64,000 nucleotides of DNA from Symbiodinium kawagutii (GCA_009767595.1 VSDK01026285.1:20551-84550); one strand, 5' to 3'. Positions 11,404-23,709 are shown, counted from the first letter of the stretch. Notes: generated from the sequence alone by a model not told the origin. A program made the numbers and translations.

Positions 11404-13013
11404 AGTGCGCGACAGCTTTGGTCCCGACTCTACCCAGTAAGCTGCCGCCTTCGTATGCCAATTCAATTTGGAGGCATCAGTGTCACAGGAACTCTCCAAA
11501 GGAGATGCTCGTATGGCCCTGTGGACACAGTCATGACCGAATCGTTTCTCTCCTTACGTTTTAAGCAATTGTGCCACCGCCAATGCAGCATCCGGGGCAC
11601 CTGACCTTTTCCTTTAGTTGTAAAGGATTTATTCCCTTCTAAGAAGGACTTCGCTGTCAGTTAGCTAACAGAGACCAATGACTCCGGTGTTTCCTTTGTT
11701 GTCAACCCCTCCCAATTCTCATGCTTGCAGAGGCTATAAAGTACCATCATCTACCTCTTGATACCTCTTGATACTTCTTGAAAACTCATACCTCTGGTGC
11801 GAATCATACACCATTTACGTCACCATGTGGTATGATTACCAAGGAAAAGTAGTATGACCAACCTTTGTATCCCAATGGTTGGCCATTTGCCAATCTTTTT
11901 GTAGAGCAACTGTCCTTGACATGGACCGGAAAACTGTGAATCATGCCACAACTCAAACCCCACCGGAGCCGAGTAGGAACCCAATCAGCTGAGTAGGAAG
12001 AGTGTTTCCAGTGGTCATTAGCCGCCGATGACGGTTTATCCGATGGTTTAAGTAGGGCTTAGTGGGTACAAAATGGTACAAGTACCAGTGCCATCCTAAT
12101 GAAGACCTTCAGCAAACATCCACCAGAGCCTCCTTTCGGAGGCTTGGGTGCAGTGCTAGGTAGAAGGTGCCGCGGGGCGGCTGTGGACTTCTGGTACAAA
12201 TGGACAACGTGTCTATGATTGGGGTTGGGACCTAGAAGTCTTCAATATCGTCAATAACGGTGAGTAATGGTTAATTGTCGTGATGATATGGTCAATACAA
12301 CTTGACGATCTGACGAATCCCTTGGATCGCATGAAGCACAGAAAGGTTCAGTAGCGCCAACGCTAGTTGTCAGGATTCAACGAGAATTATTTCAAAGCAT
12401 GTCGTTGAATGATTTGTACAGGTGGCTCTACTAGTGCTAGTCCTTGATTGTAGCTGGCAAATTGTTTTCATTATCGATCGCAGGATGCCCATACAAGAAA
12501 GCTAGAGTTTTATGGCACGGAATCTTTTTCCGTTCTGTTCTTTTGATTCTTTCGTAGCTTCCCAAATGAGATGCAAACATTTGACATGCTGCAGCTGTTT
12601 CCATTTTAATCCTCGTTTTTGCGGTGAACAGCCAAACCGCGAAGGCGCCACCAAGGGAAGCCTCGGGGTAGAGTCTGGAAGTTTTGGTCCTGGCACTAGC
12701 CGGATGAACTAAGAATTGTTTGGAGTTAGAGAGAGGAAAGACTCAGACTTACACGCAACCAATCAAAATGTAACATTCAACACTTCAGGTCACGTATCTA
12801 TTTTTGCGTGAGATGCATCCCTGCATCTTCCTTCTATTTGACGGAGTCAAACTTGGGACGAACCTGCGGCTTTATTGCATTGGGCAGACAGTTCTTGAAG
12901 GCCGCAATCAGAAATGAACAACTTGAGCTGCAATCAGCGAAGGGATCATCGTAGCATCAAGATTCCTCCAATCCGTTTCTGGGGTGGGACTTATCTGATC
13001 GAAGGTTGCCGTC
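11404..13013. other. Spacer, nothing recognised
   Basis: 3' flank of the glycosyltransferase. Short open frames on both strands (11389-11604, 12502-12712) have no splice support or family resemblance. Confidence 0.4.
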
Positions 13014-13256
13014 ATGGGCCAATCCAAGCTGAGCTTCTTGCTAGTGGCAGTTCTTCTTGCTGCAGGAATCTCAGCGAGTGGCGGTCATGCCAGCGAGTGT
13101 CACAGTGACACCTTCCAACCACCCAAGAGGATACAAAACAGTGGAATCTCTTTGGGATTACATGCTGTACATTCCTCTTGGGACACCGACAGACAGCAGA
13201 ATTCTCTCCACCAACCAGTCAGCTATCCCTGGTCCTAGTTGTATGGTCACAACCCT
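13014..13256 (+). CDS. Candidate first exon with signal peptide, or an internal exon in another frame
   Basis: From ATG 13014 the frame reads MGQSKLSFLLVAVLLAAGIS then SGGHASECHSD, a textbook signal peptide. The same bases also form a pyrimidine tract ending in TTGCTGCAG|GAA at 13065, after which another frame gives SVTVTPSNHPRGYKTVESLW and YMLYIPLGTPTD. Both look real and only one can be. The function is unknown; the first reading would be a secreted or membrane protein. Confidence 0.4.
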
Positions 13257-13612
13257 TTTGTAACCTCCCAAGGCATTGGTGCTGGTGACAGCTTGTGGCA
13301 GATTAGGATTGACCATGACCATTTTGGTAACCTGGCAAACCAACCACCAGAATAACAAAAGTTCAAACAGTCGTTGACTACTGTTGCTTGTTCTCCATAT
13401 TCGATACCAATCCGTATGACCAATCGATAGAATCAAGGATCAATGGGTGGAATTCTAACAGGCGTGTTCTCGTCTGTTAGTCAATGGCGTTGTGGTAACA
13501 AACCATCATTTTCTACTGTCCGTTCTTCACAGCCAGCAATATCCGCTGTCCATCATTGACACGCCACCATCAGTCATACCTGCCTTACGACGAGCGGAAC
13601 CAATGACCTCAG

Positions 13613-13751
13613 GTCTTAGTGAAGCGGGTCTATGCCGACGTGACAGTCACGGCCGACGGATCCAAGCCGGACATCGAAGAGTCGGTTGTTGGAGCAGAGA
13701 GCAGCTTGGCCACGGAAAGGGCTGCCACACTTCACAAGACCAATGTAACAG
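13613..13751 (+). CDS. Candidate exon, unknown protein
   Basis: Acceptor ACCTCAG|GTC. The frame reads VKRVYADVTVTADGSKPDIE followed by ESVVGAESSLATERAATLHK, and a GC donor (ACAG|GCC) is available at 13752. It probably continues the gene begun near 13014. No family recognised. Confidence 0.5.
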
Positions 13752-14432
13752 GCCACTTTGAGCGAACTTCACACAACGGAACATCAATGCTCTTGTGTTT
13801 GAACGAAAGTAGGCCACCCTACGTTGGGTAGAAGCGCTGTTGATAGCACAACAGCGCTAGTGCAGCCACGAAGTCCATTTGCCCTTGAGCTTTTTGTTGG
13901 GCACCCGGCGTGAGAAACCTTTTCAGGTGCCGAGAGTGCTTCTATGCAAGAATAGAGCATTTAGCTTTTGGACACGGTAAGACGTAGAAAAACAGCAAAA
14001 GTTTATTTGCCTGGATCCATTTGCAATTACAGCTTTAATATCAGATCAAACCATGTTAGGCAGTATATTTTCCATCATCAACAATTCCTATCTTCTACGA
14101 TTAGTCACTGGTTAACCAAGATTACTTATCTTTGTCAACCCTTGTAGTTTGGTGTAGATTATCTATGATTATTTGATATTGAACATTATTGCTCGGTATC
14201 ACTCACTATGAGATTTGCTGTCAATGGGGGCCCTGTCAGGTGCTGGGTTTTACGACAACTGAACCGGTCGACCGGTAAAGTGAGGAGATGTACATAGATC
14301 AGGAACTCCAGGTTTGGGTGAGATTTCGGATTGATGTTTTCGTACCAAGAGCTTGAAATGTTTCTGTACCTATCATGAACAAGAACCACTATCCAGGCCA
14401 CCATTGAAACGTGGCTGATTGTCCGATTGTAC

Positions 14433-14552
14433 GAAATCTCCGGTGGAACTCCAAGAGGGTTCCGTTGGATCCCCCCAGGGGAGCGCTCAATCTTGGAGAC
14501 TGGCCCACAGTTTCAGCCAGACCCTGATGCCGCTGTCTTTGGTGCTTTGGTT
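14433..14552 (+). CDS. Candidate exon, unknown protein
   Basis: The frame reads GFRWIPPGERSILETGPQFQ then PDPDAAVFGALV before TGA. A second frame continues through WFDKKGARLSHF. I noticed a loose similarity to TerD-type domains ('DLDA..L.FDK.G') across the frame change but cannot support it. Confidence 0.3.
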
Positions 14553-14954
14553 TGACAAGAAGGGAGCAAGACTGTCACACTTCAGCACCTCTCCTTCAAA
14601 AGGATCTGCTGGAAATCATGGGTGTCGATGGGACAATCTGCAGGAGAAACCCCTTTTTCCCAGGTCTAACATATTCATGCATCTTTTTCTTATCATCCTC
14701 GACAGTATTATAGATTTGTTATCTATAGGAGAACCACGGAAAATCCATTGGAATCCTGTCATGAAATCATCAAAGGGGATGAAGCTGCTTCCTCGACATC
14801 AACCTGCCAAGATGTGACCAAGATCCATGGGAACCAGATCCATGACTGAACAACCGAAGATCCCATCTGGACTTGGCACATCCACATGTACGCTTGGCAC
14901 TTCCGAAGAAGTCACTGGTGAACAGGTCTCCCAGGTTTGATTGATGTCGCATGG

Positions 14955-15035
14955 GCTCAAGCTGTTAGCGGCTGCGGCGCTTTGTTAAGCAAGCGAACTG
15001 CAGTGTTTAGTTCGATCCCTGCCTTGCAACACCAT
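14955..15035 (+). other. tRNA-like sequence, probably a degenerate tRNA relic
   Basis: Contains GTTCGATCCC (like the tRNA B box) and an anticodon-arm-like CGCTTTGTTAAGCAAGCG, and ends in ACACCA. The acceptor and T stems do not pair, so it is not called as a tRNA. Confidence 0.2.
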
Positions 15036-15322
15036 GGAGTTCGACGGACTTCTTTTCCTGGTTGTTGTACTGATGATTTTGGCTGTTGCTTGGCATAGAT
15101 TGGAACGCGCCATGCCGAACGGGGTGGCTAGGTACCATCACTGATCAGATGGTGAAGTGGAAAGCCAAATAATCAACTGCCATGAATGGGGTATATCAGC
15201 ACTGCCCGTATCATTTACCATCTCTTGTATGGAGTCATTCCAAAATTGTTTATGTTCGAGTTCATTAGAAGTTCTTTTTGCTTGAGTCACTTCTTGGATC
15301 TTTCTGCGGCCAACAGCCTCAG

Positions 15323-15388
15323 GCGCAGGCAGCATTGCGAAAGCTATGGCAGCAGTGGACCCGTCAGAGTGCTAGTGAGGACGCGTAA
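15323..15388 (+). CDS. Candidate terminal exon, unknown protein
   Basis: Acceptor GCCTCAG|GCG, then 21 codons reading AQAALRKLWQQWTRQSASED plus A and TAA. Short, helical and Trp/Gln-rich. Confidence 0.45.
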   Translation, partial: AQAALRKLWQQWTRQSASEDA

Positions 15389-17135
15389 AGCAAGGGAAGC
15401 AAAACCAAGCGTGAAGATGTCCAATGACAAAAATTATTGAAAGGGGATATGCTGGAAGGACAAAACCATGATCCTTCGAGGAAGGACATTGAGCCATGTT
15501 GGATCATTTCAATGTTATTTCTAACAGTTTTTCGAGGCTGCATGTTTGGAGCTACTTTGATGTGGTATTTGTCAATGTTATTCTTGTATATTCTTGTAGT
15601 ACGGACTCAGGACTGCTGACTGATCCTTAATCATCATGAAGAACGATTGCCATCGACAAGTAGTTAGTTGCAGGCAAAAGCATCCGCAAATTGGTAAACT
15701 CCGTACAATTTCACATGGGAGTCTCCTTCATACTTGAATGTGATTCCACTTCGACGCTGATCTCCAGGCTCTAAACCTCCAAAGGGAGGCTTGGCTCACA
15801 CGCTGTGAGGGCAACCATTCCCGCGGCCAGCGCGGTGCCACTACGGCGGAGGCTGCACCGAAACTCCTCCGCCGCCGCCGACCAGGTCCAGCAAGCAGCT
15901 GGAGCGAAGCAGAAGGCAGGGAGTCAAAGTCAACATCTTGGAAGTGTTTGGTTGATGGCAGTTGATGGCCAAGGAAGCCATGTTGGTTGATCTTTGAGGT
16001 GAAAGGTGATATGATTGGTGAAGATGGTTCATATCCTGGCAAATAAACACTGGCTAATGAAAGTGTTTGGTGGAGATGTGGGACGGTTGTCGGCCATGGA
16101 ATTTTCCAGAGTTTTGTAAACTAAGGGATCAACTCTCTGGTAAATTGAACACGGAAGTGGATCATCCACCATCTATAGCTGGCTTACCTTGTGAAACTGG
16201 TAGCATCCTGTTGGGGCATCCTGACCATCCATAGATATCGCTATAGAGTCATATGAGTCATAACCAACACAGCCAAACAATTGGTAGATGAAAACATTCC
16301 AACAAAGACTGTTCGGGTCATTTATGGGATGTTCGCCAGGGGCATATGTCCATGACAACCAGGCCCCGCATGGGAGCTTTCCAGACGCAGCGGGGACATG
16401 TAGCAGTTACCCGGGGAAGCCAATCAGGGGAGAGGATGGAGCCCTGGGAAAAGGATATGCCATCTACTGATCTACTGTATACTTGTTCGAAGCTGTTGAT
16501 ACATTCAGTCATGATAATCCCAGTATTTCTTTGTTCGCCAGGTTATGAGATTTGATCTCCCAGCTTAGTGGCATTTATATGGGATTGCAATCACACCCCG
16601 CCAAGCCTGTGTCCCTGAAACTCAACGGTTGATGTTTGTGATAAGCCCTATCAATGAAATTAGACACATTGAAGTGCCCTCACAAGTACAGTTTTACATT
16701 GTTTGTGGATGGTGTGCGACCTGATGATTTGAGCAACAGCACTGAGAGGAATCTGTTTGTATTTGTCTGTGTATGTTTAAGTTGATTACCCTGCCACAAT
16801 ATTTGAAAATCACATTGCTCTCACATTGCAGCTTCCGGATGCAGTTGTACATTCTTCCTTTGCAAATCCAGTGTTCAAGTTTTCATTATGCCCAACAGGA
16901 TAACCAGAGTATGGTACATAGGATGGTAATGATGTGGTTCATCATGTGGTCAATATTTATATACCATACTAGTGGGAATATAACCAACAATTCTCCATAT
17001 GCCAAATTCTTAACCAAGGTAAAGTTGGCTTCTGGTAGTTATATGTCGAAAACAAAACATTGAAGTCATATGAAGTCATGACACAGGATCAACCCTTCAG
17101 ACTTGGGAGGCTCGAAAGCACAGAAAGACTTGCAG
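15389..17135. other. Spacer or introns, little recognised
   Basis: A GC-rich patch at 15790-15960 is open in two + frames and on the minus strand (Ala/Arg-rich) and could be an exon, frame unknown. Elsewhere only AT-rich sequence. Confidence 0.35.
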
Positions 17136-17279
17136 GAACCGGCCTCACCCGCCAGCACTCCAGAAGGTGGCGGATGGGACCATGGCTTTCCAATGAGCAA
17201 ATTGGGCATGCCCAGGTACACATTCTTCGAGTTCAACCAAGGGAACTGCGGATACCAGCCAAGAATCAATGGTCCATAA
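17136..17279 (+). CDS. Candidate exon, Pro/Gly/Ser-rich protein
   Basis: Acceptor TTGCAG|GAA; the frame reads EPASPASTPEGGGWDHGFPM, then YTFFEFNQGNCGYQPRINGP and TAA. A GT donor at 17216 (CCCAG|GTACAC) would end the exon earlier. Style resembles the Pro-rich exon at 18339. Confidence 0.5.
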   Translation, partial: EPASPASTPEGGGWDHGFPMSKLGMPRYTFFEFNQGNCGYQPRINGP

Positions 17280-18338
17280 AAATCGGGTACTAAGTAATTG
17301 TGGCTACAAACCAACTATTGACAGTTCCGGTTTGTAGCCACAATTCATGATACTTTGTACACAATTAATGATATGATGATCCACTATTGACCTTGATCAA
17401 TTGGCAGTTGATGGGCCCCGGTTTGTTCCAGTGGTAGCATCAGTCGGCAGTGCCACTCCTCAGGATACTTGTCGCAAGGGACCCAGTGGTCACCCGTGGT
17501 CTCTGCAGTTGTTGCATTCTTCATTGCCTCGCAGATTGTTGGATATGTCTTGGATGTCTGATGTATCAGTAATTCTCTTTTCTTCTGCTGGCCAGTATCT
17601 GGTGGATTGGCAATGCCTTACACTACTCGCCTTCTCGTAGTTTTTTTGATATCCTATTCTTTTCAGAAAACACACTCCAAGCAATTCGCATGTTGGTAAG
17701 AATTCATGTGCGCCAAAATCATTAACATCCGACAAGTATATAATATTCGCGTGACCATCAACTGCTGGCATTTTCACACCCTTACATGTTCATCGCCTCC
17801 ATTACCTCCATCATCACCATCACCATGATTGTCATCATGCAGATGCTGCTGCTGCTGTTGTTTGTGGTGGTCGCAGTGGTTGTCATTGCAGACTGAAGTT
17901 ATAAAGATGGATAAGATATTGTTTTACATAATGTCATTATATATTGTGGAGTGTTCAAGAACCTGTTCAGTGCAATGATATCAAGAGGCCAACGCAGTAT
18001 CTAATATAATGATGGATCTAATCATGACAATGATGGTTAGATCATGATGGTCATACGTTATGGTGATGGATAAAAGATGCTTCAATGATGCTTAGATAAT
18101 GATATTGTGCTGGTTAGGTGATGGTAATTGATGGTAGATGATGGTTAATGATGCTTAACGAAGTAATGCCGGTTACCAATAGTCATTAATCATGGACAAT
18201 ATTGATCGATAATTGTTGACTAACCATCGTTATACAAAACCATCTGTTATTCATCATTATATGTTTATATATGTACATATTATTTATTTATATATATATA
18301 TATATTATATGTATATTATATAACTTCAAACCACCAAG
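17280..18338. other. Intron-like, AT-rich with ATGATGG-type simple sequence
   Basis: 17950-18250 is built of degenerate ATGATGGTTA-like words, followed by (TA)n at 18285-18320. No exon seen. Confidence 0.5.
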
Positions 18339-18460
18339 CCACTCTCACCCCTCCCGGACTATCCTCACCCGCCAGCATCGCCAGGTGAGGGCCTCCCCAG
18401 CTCTGAAGTGGTGGCGCTTCCCGAGGCGCCGGTTCTGAGATCGTCTGGATCCACGCCATG
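18339..18460 (+). CDS. Candidate exon, Pro/Ser-rich
   Basis: The frame reads PLSPLPDYPHPPASPGEGLP then SSEVVALPEAPVLRSSGSTP and ends at a GT donor (CCATG|GTCAGT). The acceptor is weak (CCAAG|CC). It shares the CTCACCCGCCAGCA string with the exon at 17136, suggesting duplication. Confidence 0.45.
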
Positions 18461-18870
18461 GTCAGTATGGAACTTATGATGGTCAGTATGGAAAAATATT
18501 GTTGTCGATTATTTTAGCCAATTGTTAATGTTCTTGTTATTGTTGCTGCTAATTATTGCCATGTTGTTAGCCAGCGTAGTGTTTGGGGTGTGATTATGGA
18601 GCTTTCATGTTTGGCACTGCAAAGAATAAGGTGCTGGCAACAGAGCACTTTCGCAGCATCAGTGGATCATTTGAATGTTTGGCCATTCATCGCTGGTCAC
18701 TCTGTGTGGTATTCCATGGTCTACTTCGAACAAAACCTCTGTAGATCCAACGGATGCTTTTTGCGCACGCACGCAATAGACTTTGAAGATTTGATCCCCA
18801 TCAGGATCTTGATGAGATTCATGGAAGCTCCTCCGCTTTGGAGTCTGGTGAGCCCCCGCTACCAGTGCAG

Positions 18871-18940
18871 CCGCGAGCATTGCAAGAGGTGCAAGAGCAA
18901 CAAGACGTTCAGGCGGGATCTTACTGGTTGGTCAACATTG
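18871..18940 (+). CDS. Triplicated candidate exon, copy 1
   Basis: Acceptor AGTGCAG|CC, donor GTGAGT; 70 bases. Frame: RALQEVQEQQDVQAGSYWLV plus NI, Gln-rich and helical. In copy 1 the first Pro-Pro-Ala of the others is Pro-Arg-Ala. Confidence 0.5.
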
Positions 18941-19569
18941 GTGAGTTCACTGAAAGTACACGAAAGCATTGTATCTCATTTTCAAGAGTTTGCAATACCT
19001 ATTAGTACACCAATACAGAAAGCTGAGATTGAGTCTTGAGTAGAGGAGGGACTGAACCAGTTGTGACAGAAGCTTGGGCTCAGTTGAGAGCACCTGCATA
19101 AGATGCAAGTCCTTTTGGTATCGCTTCGCGTCTAAATCCAGAGCTTTTCTTTAGCCTGTTACTAGCGTTATTCGACCCGTTCTCCCATGTTGAGCAGCTG
19201 GACGGTCTAAGAATATTTTTTTTGTGGGCCCAAACATCCCATGAAACGGCCCATGTTGCTGGATGCTGTTGGCTTATGCTGGGCACAACTGTTGGGCCCT
19301 ATGTTGGCCCTGACAATTCATACTTCAAAAGCGTTCAAGAGCCAGATTCTACACAATTGGAGGCCCCACCACTGCGCTTTAACTGTACCGCAGATTGTTT
19401 TTGACCTCCACAAGCTACACCTTGCGCTTTCGGTGCGGGCGGATTGGACAGCCAGAACGCTATAGACTTGGCTTTGAGACCTTGAAGATTTGATGCGCAT
19501 CAGGATTTTGGTGAGATGCATGGAAGCTCCTCTGCTTTGGAGTCTGGTGAGCCCCCGCTACCAGTGCAG

Positions 19570-19639
19570 CCGCCAGCATTGCAAGAGGTGCAAGAGCAAC
19601 AAGACGTTCAGGCGGGATCTCACTGGTTGGTCAACATTG
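19570..19639 (+). CDS. Triplicated candidate exon, copy 2
   Basis: Same as copy 1 with PPALQEVQEQQ and a Tyr to His change (GSHW). Splice sites are unchanged. 19077-19120 and the equivalent 19776-19819 in the repeat have a tRNA-like GGCTCAGTTGAGAGCACC. Confidence 0.5.
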
Positions 19640-20268
19640 GTGAGTTCACTGAAAGTACACGAAAGCATTGTATCTCATTTTCAAGAGTTTGCAATACCTA
19701 CTAGTACACCAATACAGAAAGCTGAGATTGAGTCTTGAGTAGAGGAGGGACTGAACCAGTTGTGACGGAAGCTTGGGCTCAGTTGAGAGCACCTGCATAA
19801 GATGCAAGTCCTTTTGGTATCGCTTCGCGTCTAAATCCAGAGCTTTTCTTTAGCCTGTTACTAGCGTTATTCGACCCGTTCTCCCATGTTGAGCAGCTGG
19901 ACGGTCTAAGAACATTTTATTTGTGGGCCCAAACATCCCATGAAACGGCCCATGTTGCTGGATGCTGTTGGCCTATGCTGGGCACAACTGTTGGGCCCTA
20001 TGTTGGCCCTGACAATTCATACTTCAAAAGCGTTCAAGAGCCAGATTCTACACAATTGGAGGCCCCACCACTGCGCTTTAACTGTACTGCAGATTGTTTT
20101 TGACCTCCACAAGCTACACCTTGCGCTTTCGGTGCGGGCGGATTGGACAGCCAGAACGCTATAGACTTGGCTTTGAGACCTTGAAGATTTGATGCACATC
20201 AGGATTTTGGTGAGATGCATGGAAGCTCCTCTGCTTTGGAGTCTGGTGAGCCCCCACTACCAGTGCAG

Positions 20269-20338
20269 CCGCCAGCATTGCAAGAGGTGCAAGAGCAACA
20301 AGACGTTCAGGCGGGATCTTACTGGTTGGTCAACATTG
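20269..20338 (+). CDS. Triplicated candidate exon, copy 3
   Basis: Same exon with PPALQEVQEQQ and GSYW. Homology ends near 20445, where the sequence switches to a GC-rich stretch (20447-20571) that is open in all three + frames and may be another exon. Confidence 0.5.
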
Positions 20339-21079
20339 GTGAGTTCACTGAAAGTACACGAAAGCATTGTATCTCATTTTCAAGAGTTTGCAATACCTTC
20401 TAGTACACCAATACAGAAAGCTGAGATTGAGTCTTGCGTAGTCGGCCAGTCCCCAGCTCGCCGGAGCATTTCAGAGACCCTGCGTGCAGCCTCTGCAGAG
20501 GAGAGGGGGCGACAGTGGGCTCTGGAAGGGACACGGAGAGGAGCGCCAAGAGCTACAAGCTTTCAACAAGTTGCCCATTCAGAACCATTAGCGATTTCCA
20601 GCCGTTAACCATCTCAAACCATGAGCAATTATCAACCATAAATCACTACCGACCGTCATCAAACAAATTAGCCATGATTAGCAATTGTCAACCAATACTA
20701 ACCACTGTTATTATTCTCCGTCATGAGTCATGAAGCATCAAAAGACTGGCCATGAAAGTCTCTTGGGCTGCCAGGGCTGCTGGCAGAGAGTTGGCGTGCG
20801 TTTTCATCCAGGAATCAAGTTGCGTAACGACATTCCCCTGTGTGCAATTTACATTTGGTCATTGAGTACAACCTGCAAAAGCCAATGCTACTACAAGACG
20901 TCAATACTGGGCTCAGTTTTGTCATTCAGTTGGCTTGTATCGGTGCCCTTAGGCAACGCAACCTAAGCCAATCTAAGCCAACCAAATCAATATAAGAAAT
21001 TTTAAGAAAAAACACGAAAAAACAATGCCCAACTCTGGGCCATTCTGGGCCCGTGCGGGCGATCTGAGACCTGCTCCAG

Positions 21080-21142
21080 GAAGATCCCCAGGAAGGGACC
21101 TTCGACGAGCTGCTCGACCACCTGGAAGGGTCTCTGATGCAG
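21080..21142 (+). CDS. Candidate exon, acidic helix
   Basis: Acceptor GCTCCAG|GAA and GC donor (CAG|GCGAGG) in the dinoflagellate AG|G style. 21 codons: EDPQEGTFDELLDHLEGSLM plus Q. A clean exon; protein unknown. Confidence 0.6.
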
Positions 21143-21580
21143 GCGAGGGGCCGATTGTCACACTGCCGAGTTTCATAGGAACGAAATAGGAACGAGCTGC
21201 GGTGTACCTATTTTTTTCTGCTGAGTTTTTATCCGCATTTTTTTTTGCATGGGGAGTTCTTTTAAATGGATTCCAGATGCGCCAGCAATTGCCGCAATGG
21301 AGTTTCCAATGGGTTTGTGACACGTTTTTTCTCGGAGACATGGTGGGCACACCACTTTGGTAGGTCATCAAACGCAAACGTCGTATGACTGACCATTTTT
21401 CTTAGTCCTAAGCGTCATGATTCGCGTCCGTTGTTAGATCCAGGTTAACCATGATTAGTCACGACTAAGCGTCAACCGCAAAGCTCGAGATTTGCCATGA
21501 AATACGGGATCTTCAGTTTTTTAGATATGTAAAAAAAACTGAATTTTAGATATGTAAGAAATCAAGGGATCTTCCAGCAG

Positions 21581-21721
21581 ATCTGTTGTTGAACCTTGGC
21601 CAACCAGTAGCACCTCACACTGAGGTCGAGCTGTCGCGGCACCACGACGTGCTGCTCAAGCGTGCTGAGCTGCACTTGCTGGCGCTGTTGGGTGGCCTCA
21701 GGGATCTGCTGATGAGGCAAG
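21581..21721 (+). CDS. Candidate exon, Leu-rich helix
   Basis: Acceptor TCCAGCAG|AT, GC donor (CAAG|GCTGG). The frame reads LLLNLGQPVAPHTEVELSRH then HDVLLKRAELHLLALLGGLR. It may follow the 21080 exon. Unknown protein. Confidence 0.5.
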
Positions 21722-22107
21722 GCTGGTTGACCAGCGCAGGGGTAGCAACTGAACAATGGTGGTTAGGTGGTGAGGGGGGGGTTGTTGATCAATGCTCAAC
21801 TATGGGGAATCAGTGGTTCATGGTGAATAGGGTATACAGTATACAATATTTCACAAGCAAAGGGGATATACCAACTAACTTGGTGGATGATTTTTTCATT
21901 AACATGAATTGTCAGCCATGGATACATATAACCAGCAACTATGATGATTACACGATTACTTTGTCAATTTCTTGCCCTACAACAACTTGATCAACTACGC
22001 GGAGCAGATTTGCTTAGTCTGGTTCCTGAGATTAGCAAAAGCAACTACCGATTTGCATCACTTCAATAACCACAATTCAGCAGTGAATCACCACTTGGTT
22101 TGCGTAG

Positions 22108-22248
22108 GGACCCTGTGGGTGGTGTCCTGGTGCCCTGGTGCTGGCAGGTCCCTGCGCAGCCAGAGCCGGCAACGCACCATGGAACTTGTGGGCTGTGCGC
22201 GCGCTTCACGCGTACGCGCAGTGCTGGAGTCCGTGGTTCTGTCGCCAG
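22108..22248 (+). CDS. Candidate exon, Trp/Cys-rich
   Basis: Acceptor GCGTAG|GGA, GC donor (CGCCAG|GCGCCG), 47 codons including PWNLWAVRALHAYAQCWSPW. All three + frames are open here, so the frame rests on phase and look only. Confidence 0.35.
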
Positions 22249-23001
22249 GCGCCGGTGGGCGTTGTTGCCGCTGATCTGAGTTTCAAGTCATAAGATCAAC
22301 CAGTGATCCATGATCTGGTTGAACAAAAATGGTTGATTGTAGCGTTTTTTCTCGCCCCACTGGCTGACAGTCTCTGGCGGAGTGACCGTAGCCATTCATA
22401 ACCAATGGCCAAGGGTAGGAATAGTAATGATACTAACCCATAGCAACAATATGATAGGAACAACCAAGAGTATGTTCCACAATGACAGCGGGAATCTACA
22501 ATAAGCGCCGGTTGCAATATGGCACTAAGTGACTTGAATTGAGTTTTTCCCAAAAACCATCGCTTCCGTGCCCAAACATGGACTTTGGAGCACGACTCTT
22601 GTCCTTTACGCATTTGGACAAAGTTTTTGAATTTCATGTTTGTGCAGAGTTAGAGGTGGCATGCAGGGTAGCGCGATGATAAAGGATGGGTTTTTGCTCA
22701 GTGGAACATCCTGGAATTATGTTGGTCTAAGCACGGACTTCAAATAATTTGCTGGGAATCCCTCTTCCCGGAAGCACAAAACGACACTCGCAACGGTCTG
22801 CTTAGAGCGGTAGCGATTTTCCAAAAATACCTTCAACAAAGAAAACTTCAAACCTCAACACTCTGGAGCAATCTGAACAATGAAAAATCCCGAGAAAAAA
22901 CAAGAAATCTGGAAACTAAATCCAGAAATCAATGCAGATCTAGGAAAATCTCGCAAAAAATCATAAGAACGAATCCAGGAAATACCCAGCAAAATCTCCA
23001 G
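22249..23001. other. Intron-like, nothing recognised
   Basis: A 113-codon minus frame at 22296-22637 has no splice or family support. The rest is AT-rich with AAAAATC words. Confidence 0.4.
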
Positions 23002-23099
23002 GCAGAGCAGACGATCGCCTGGTCAGTTGCCGTGCGGTATGCGATGCGGTGGACGGCGTCCTGGCAGATTTCGGGCTTCAGGCAGCAGGGCAGCTGTGA
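23002..23099 (+). CDS. Candidate exon, frame ambiguous
   Basis: Acceptor CTCCAG|GC. One frame gives RADDRLVSCRAVCDAVDGVL then ADFGLQAAGQL and a stop; another gives AEQTIAWSVAVRYAMRWTAS and stays open to 23160. Both are protein-like. Confidence 0.5.
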
Positions 23100-23709
23100 A
23101 ATGGAGAGAGCCGGTGCAGAACAACTGCTTTGTTCAGCTGGGGATGATAAGGGTGGTTGATTTGTGAATGTGTTTGGTTGGCCCCCATTCCCAGAATGAA
23201 TTTGAGAAAGGTCCGATTTCTTCTTTCTTCCAATGTGTTTTGGTCTGTTTGGTCATGGATTTGGTTTGCACTTAGACTGTCCCGATTTTGGATGGCCGAT
23301 CATTCTGCGCAGGAAACCCTGCGCCAAGAGCCCCTTGGAAGCAAGTGTACCTTCGGTTGATTTGTGATATAAACGGCCTTACGAAAATTCCATGATCGAA
23401 ATAAGGAGTTTTCTCGAGAGTGGGAAGCTTTGAACTTCAGAAACAACATCAACAAGACGGGTTGTAGGTTTTACACATCAACCTCAGCCTCCAAATCTGA
23501 CACCAAGTTCCATACTTGATCGTTGGACATTCGGTTCTCCATGGTGTTTCAGGATGATTCATTGCTTGCTAACAACCAATAGGTTAAACAGGGCGAGCCA
23601 GTAGAAAAACCAAATCAACAGACTTGGCTAAGCAACCACGTAGTGAGTGAGCTGTTTGATACTCTCTCACCTACGAACCAACGTTACGTTGACGTCCGTC
23701 GCCTGTTAG

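Larger units (their letters stand above)
18770..20445. repeat. 699-bp tandem duplication, ~2.4 copies
   Basis: Equivalent points (ATGGAAGCTCCTC) lie at 18821, 19520 and 20219, exactly 699 apart. Copies differ at only a few percent of bases, so the duplication is recent. Each contains the exon at +50 and two of the three contain a tRNA-like stretch. Confidence 0.95.

Noticed and set aside
14433..14640. TerD-like domain
   Set aside because: Needs a frame change between VFGALV and WFDKKG with no intron between; similarity is short.
19077..19140. tRNA gene with Leu(AAG) anticodon
   Set aside because: D-arm-like GGCTCAGTTGAGAGCA and a loop ATAAGAT are present, but the anticodon stem has a mismatch and there is no T-arm consensus.
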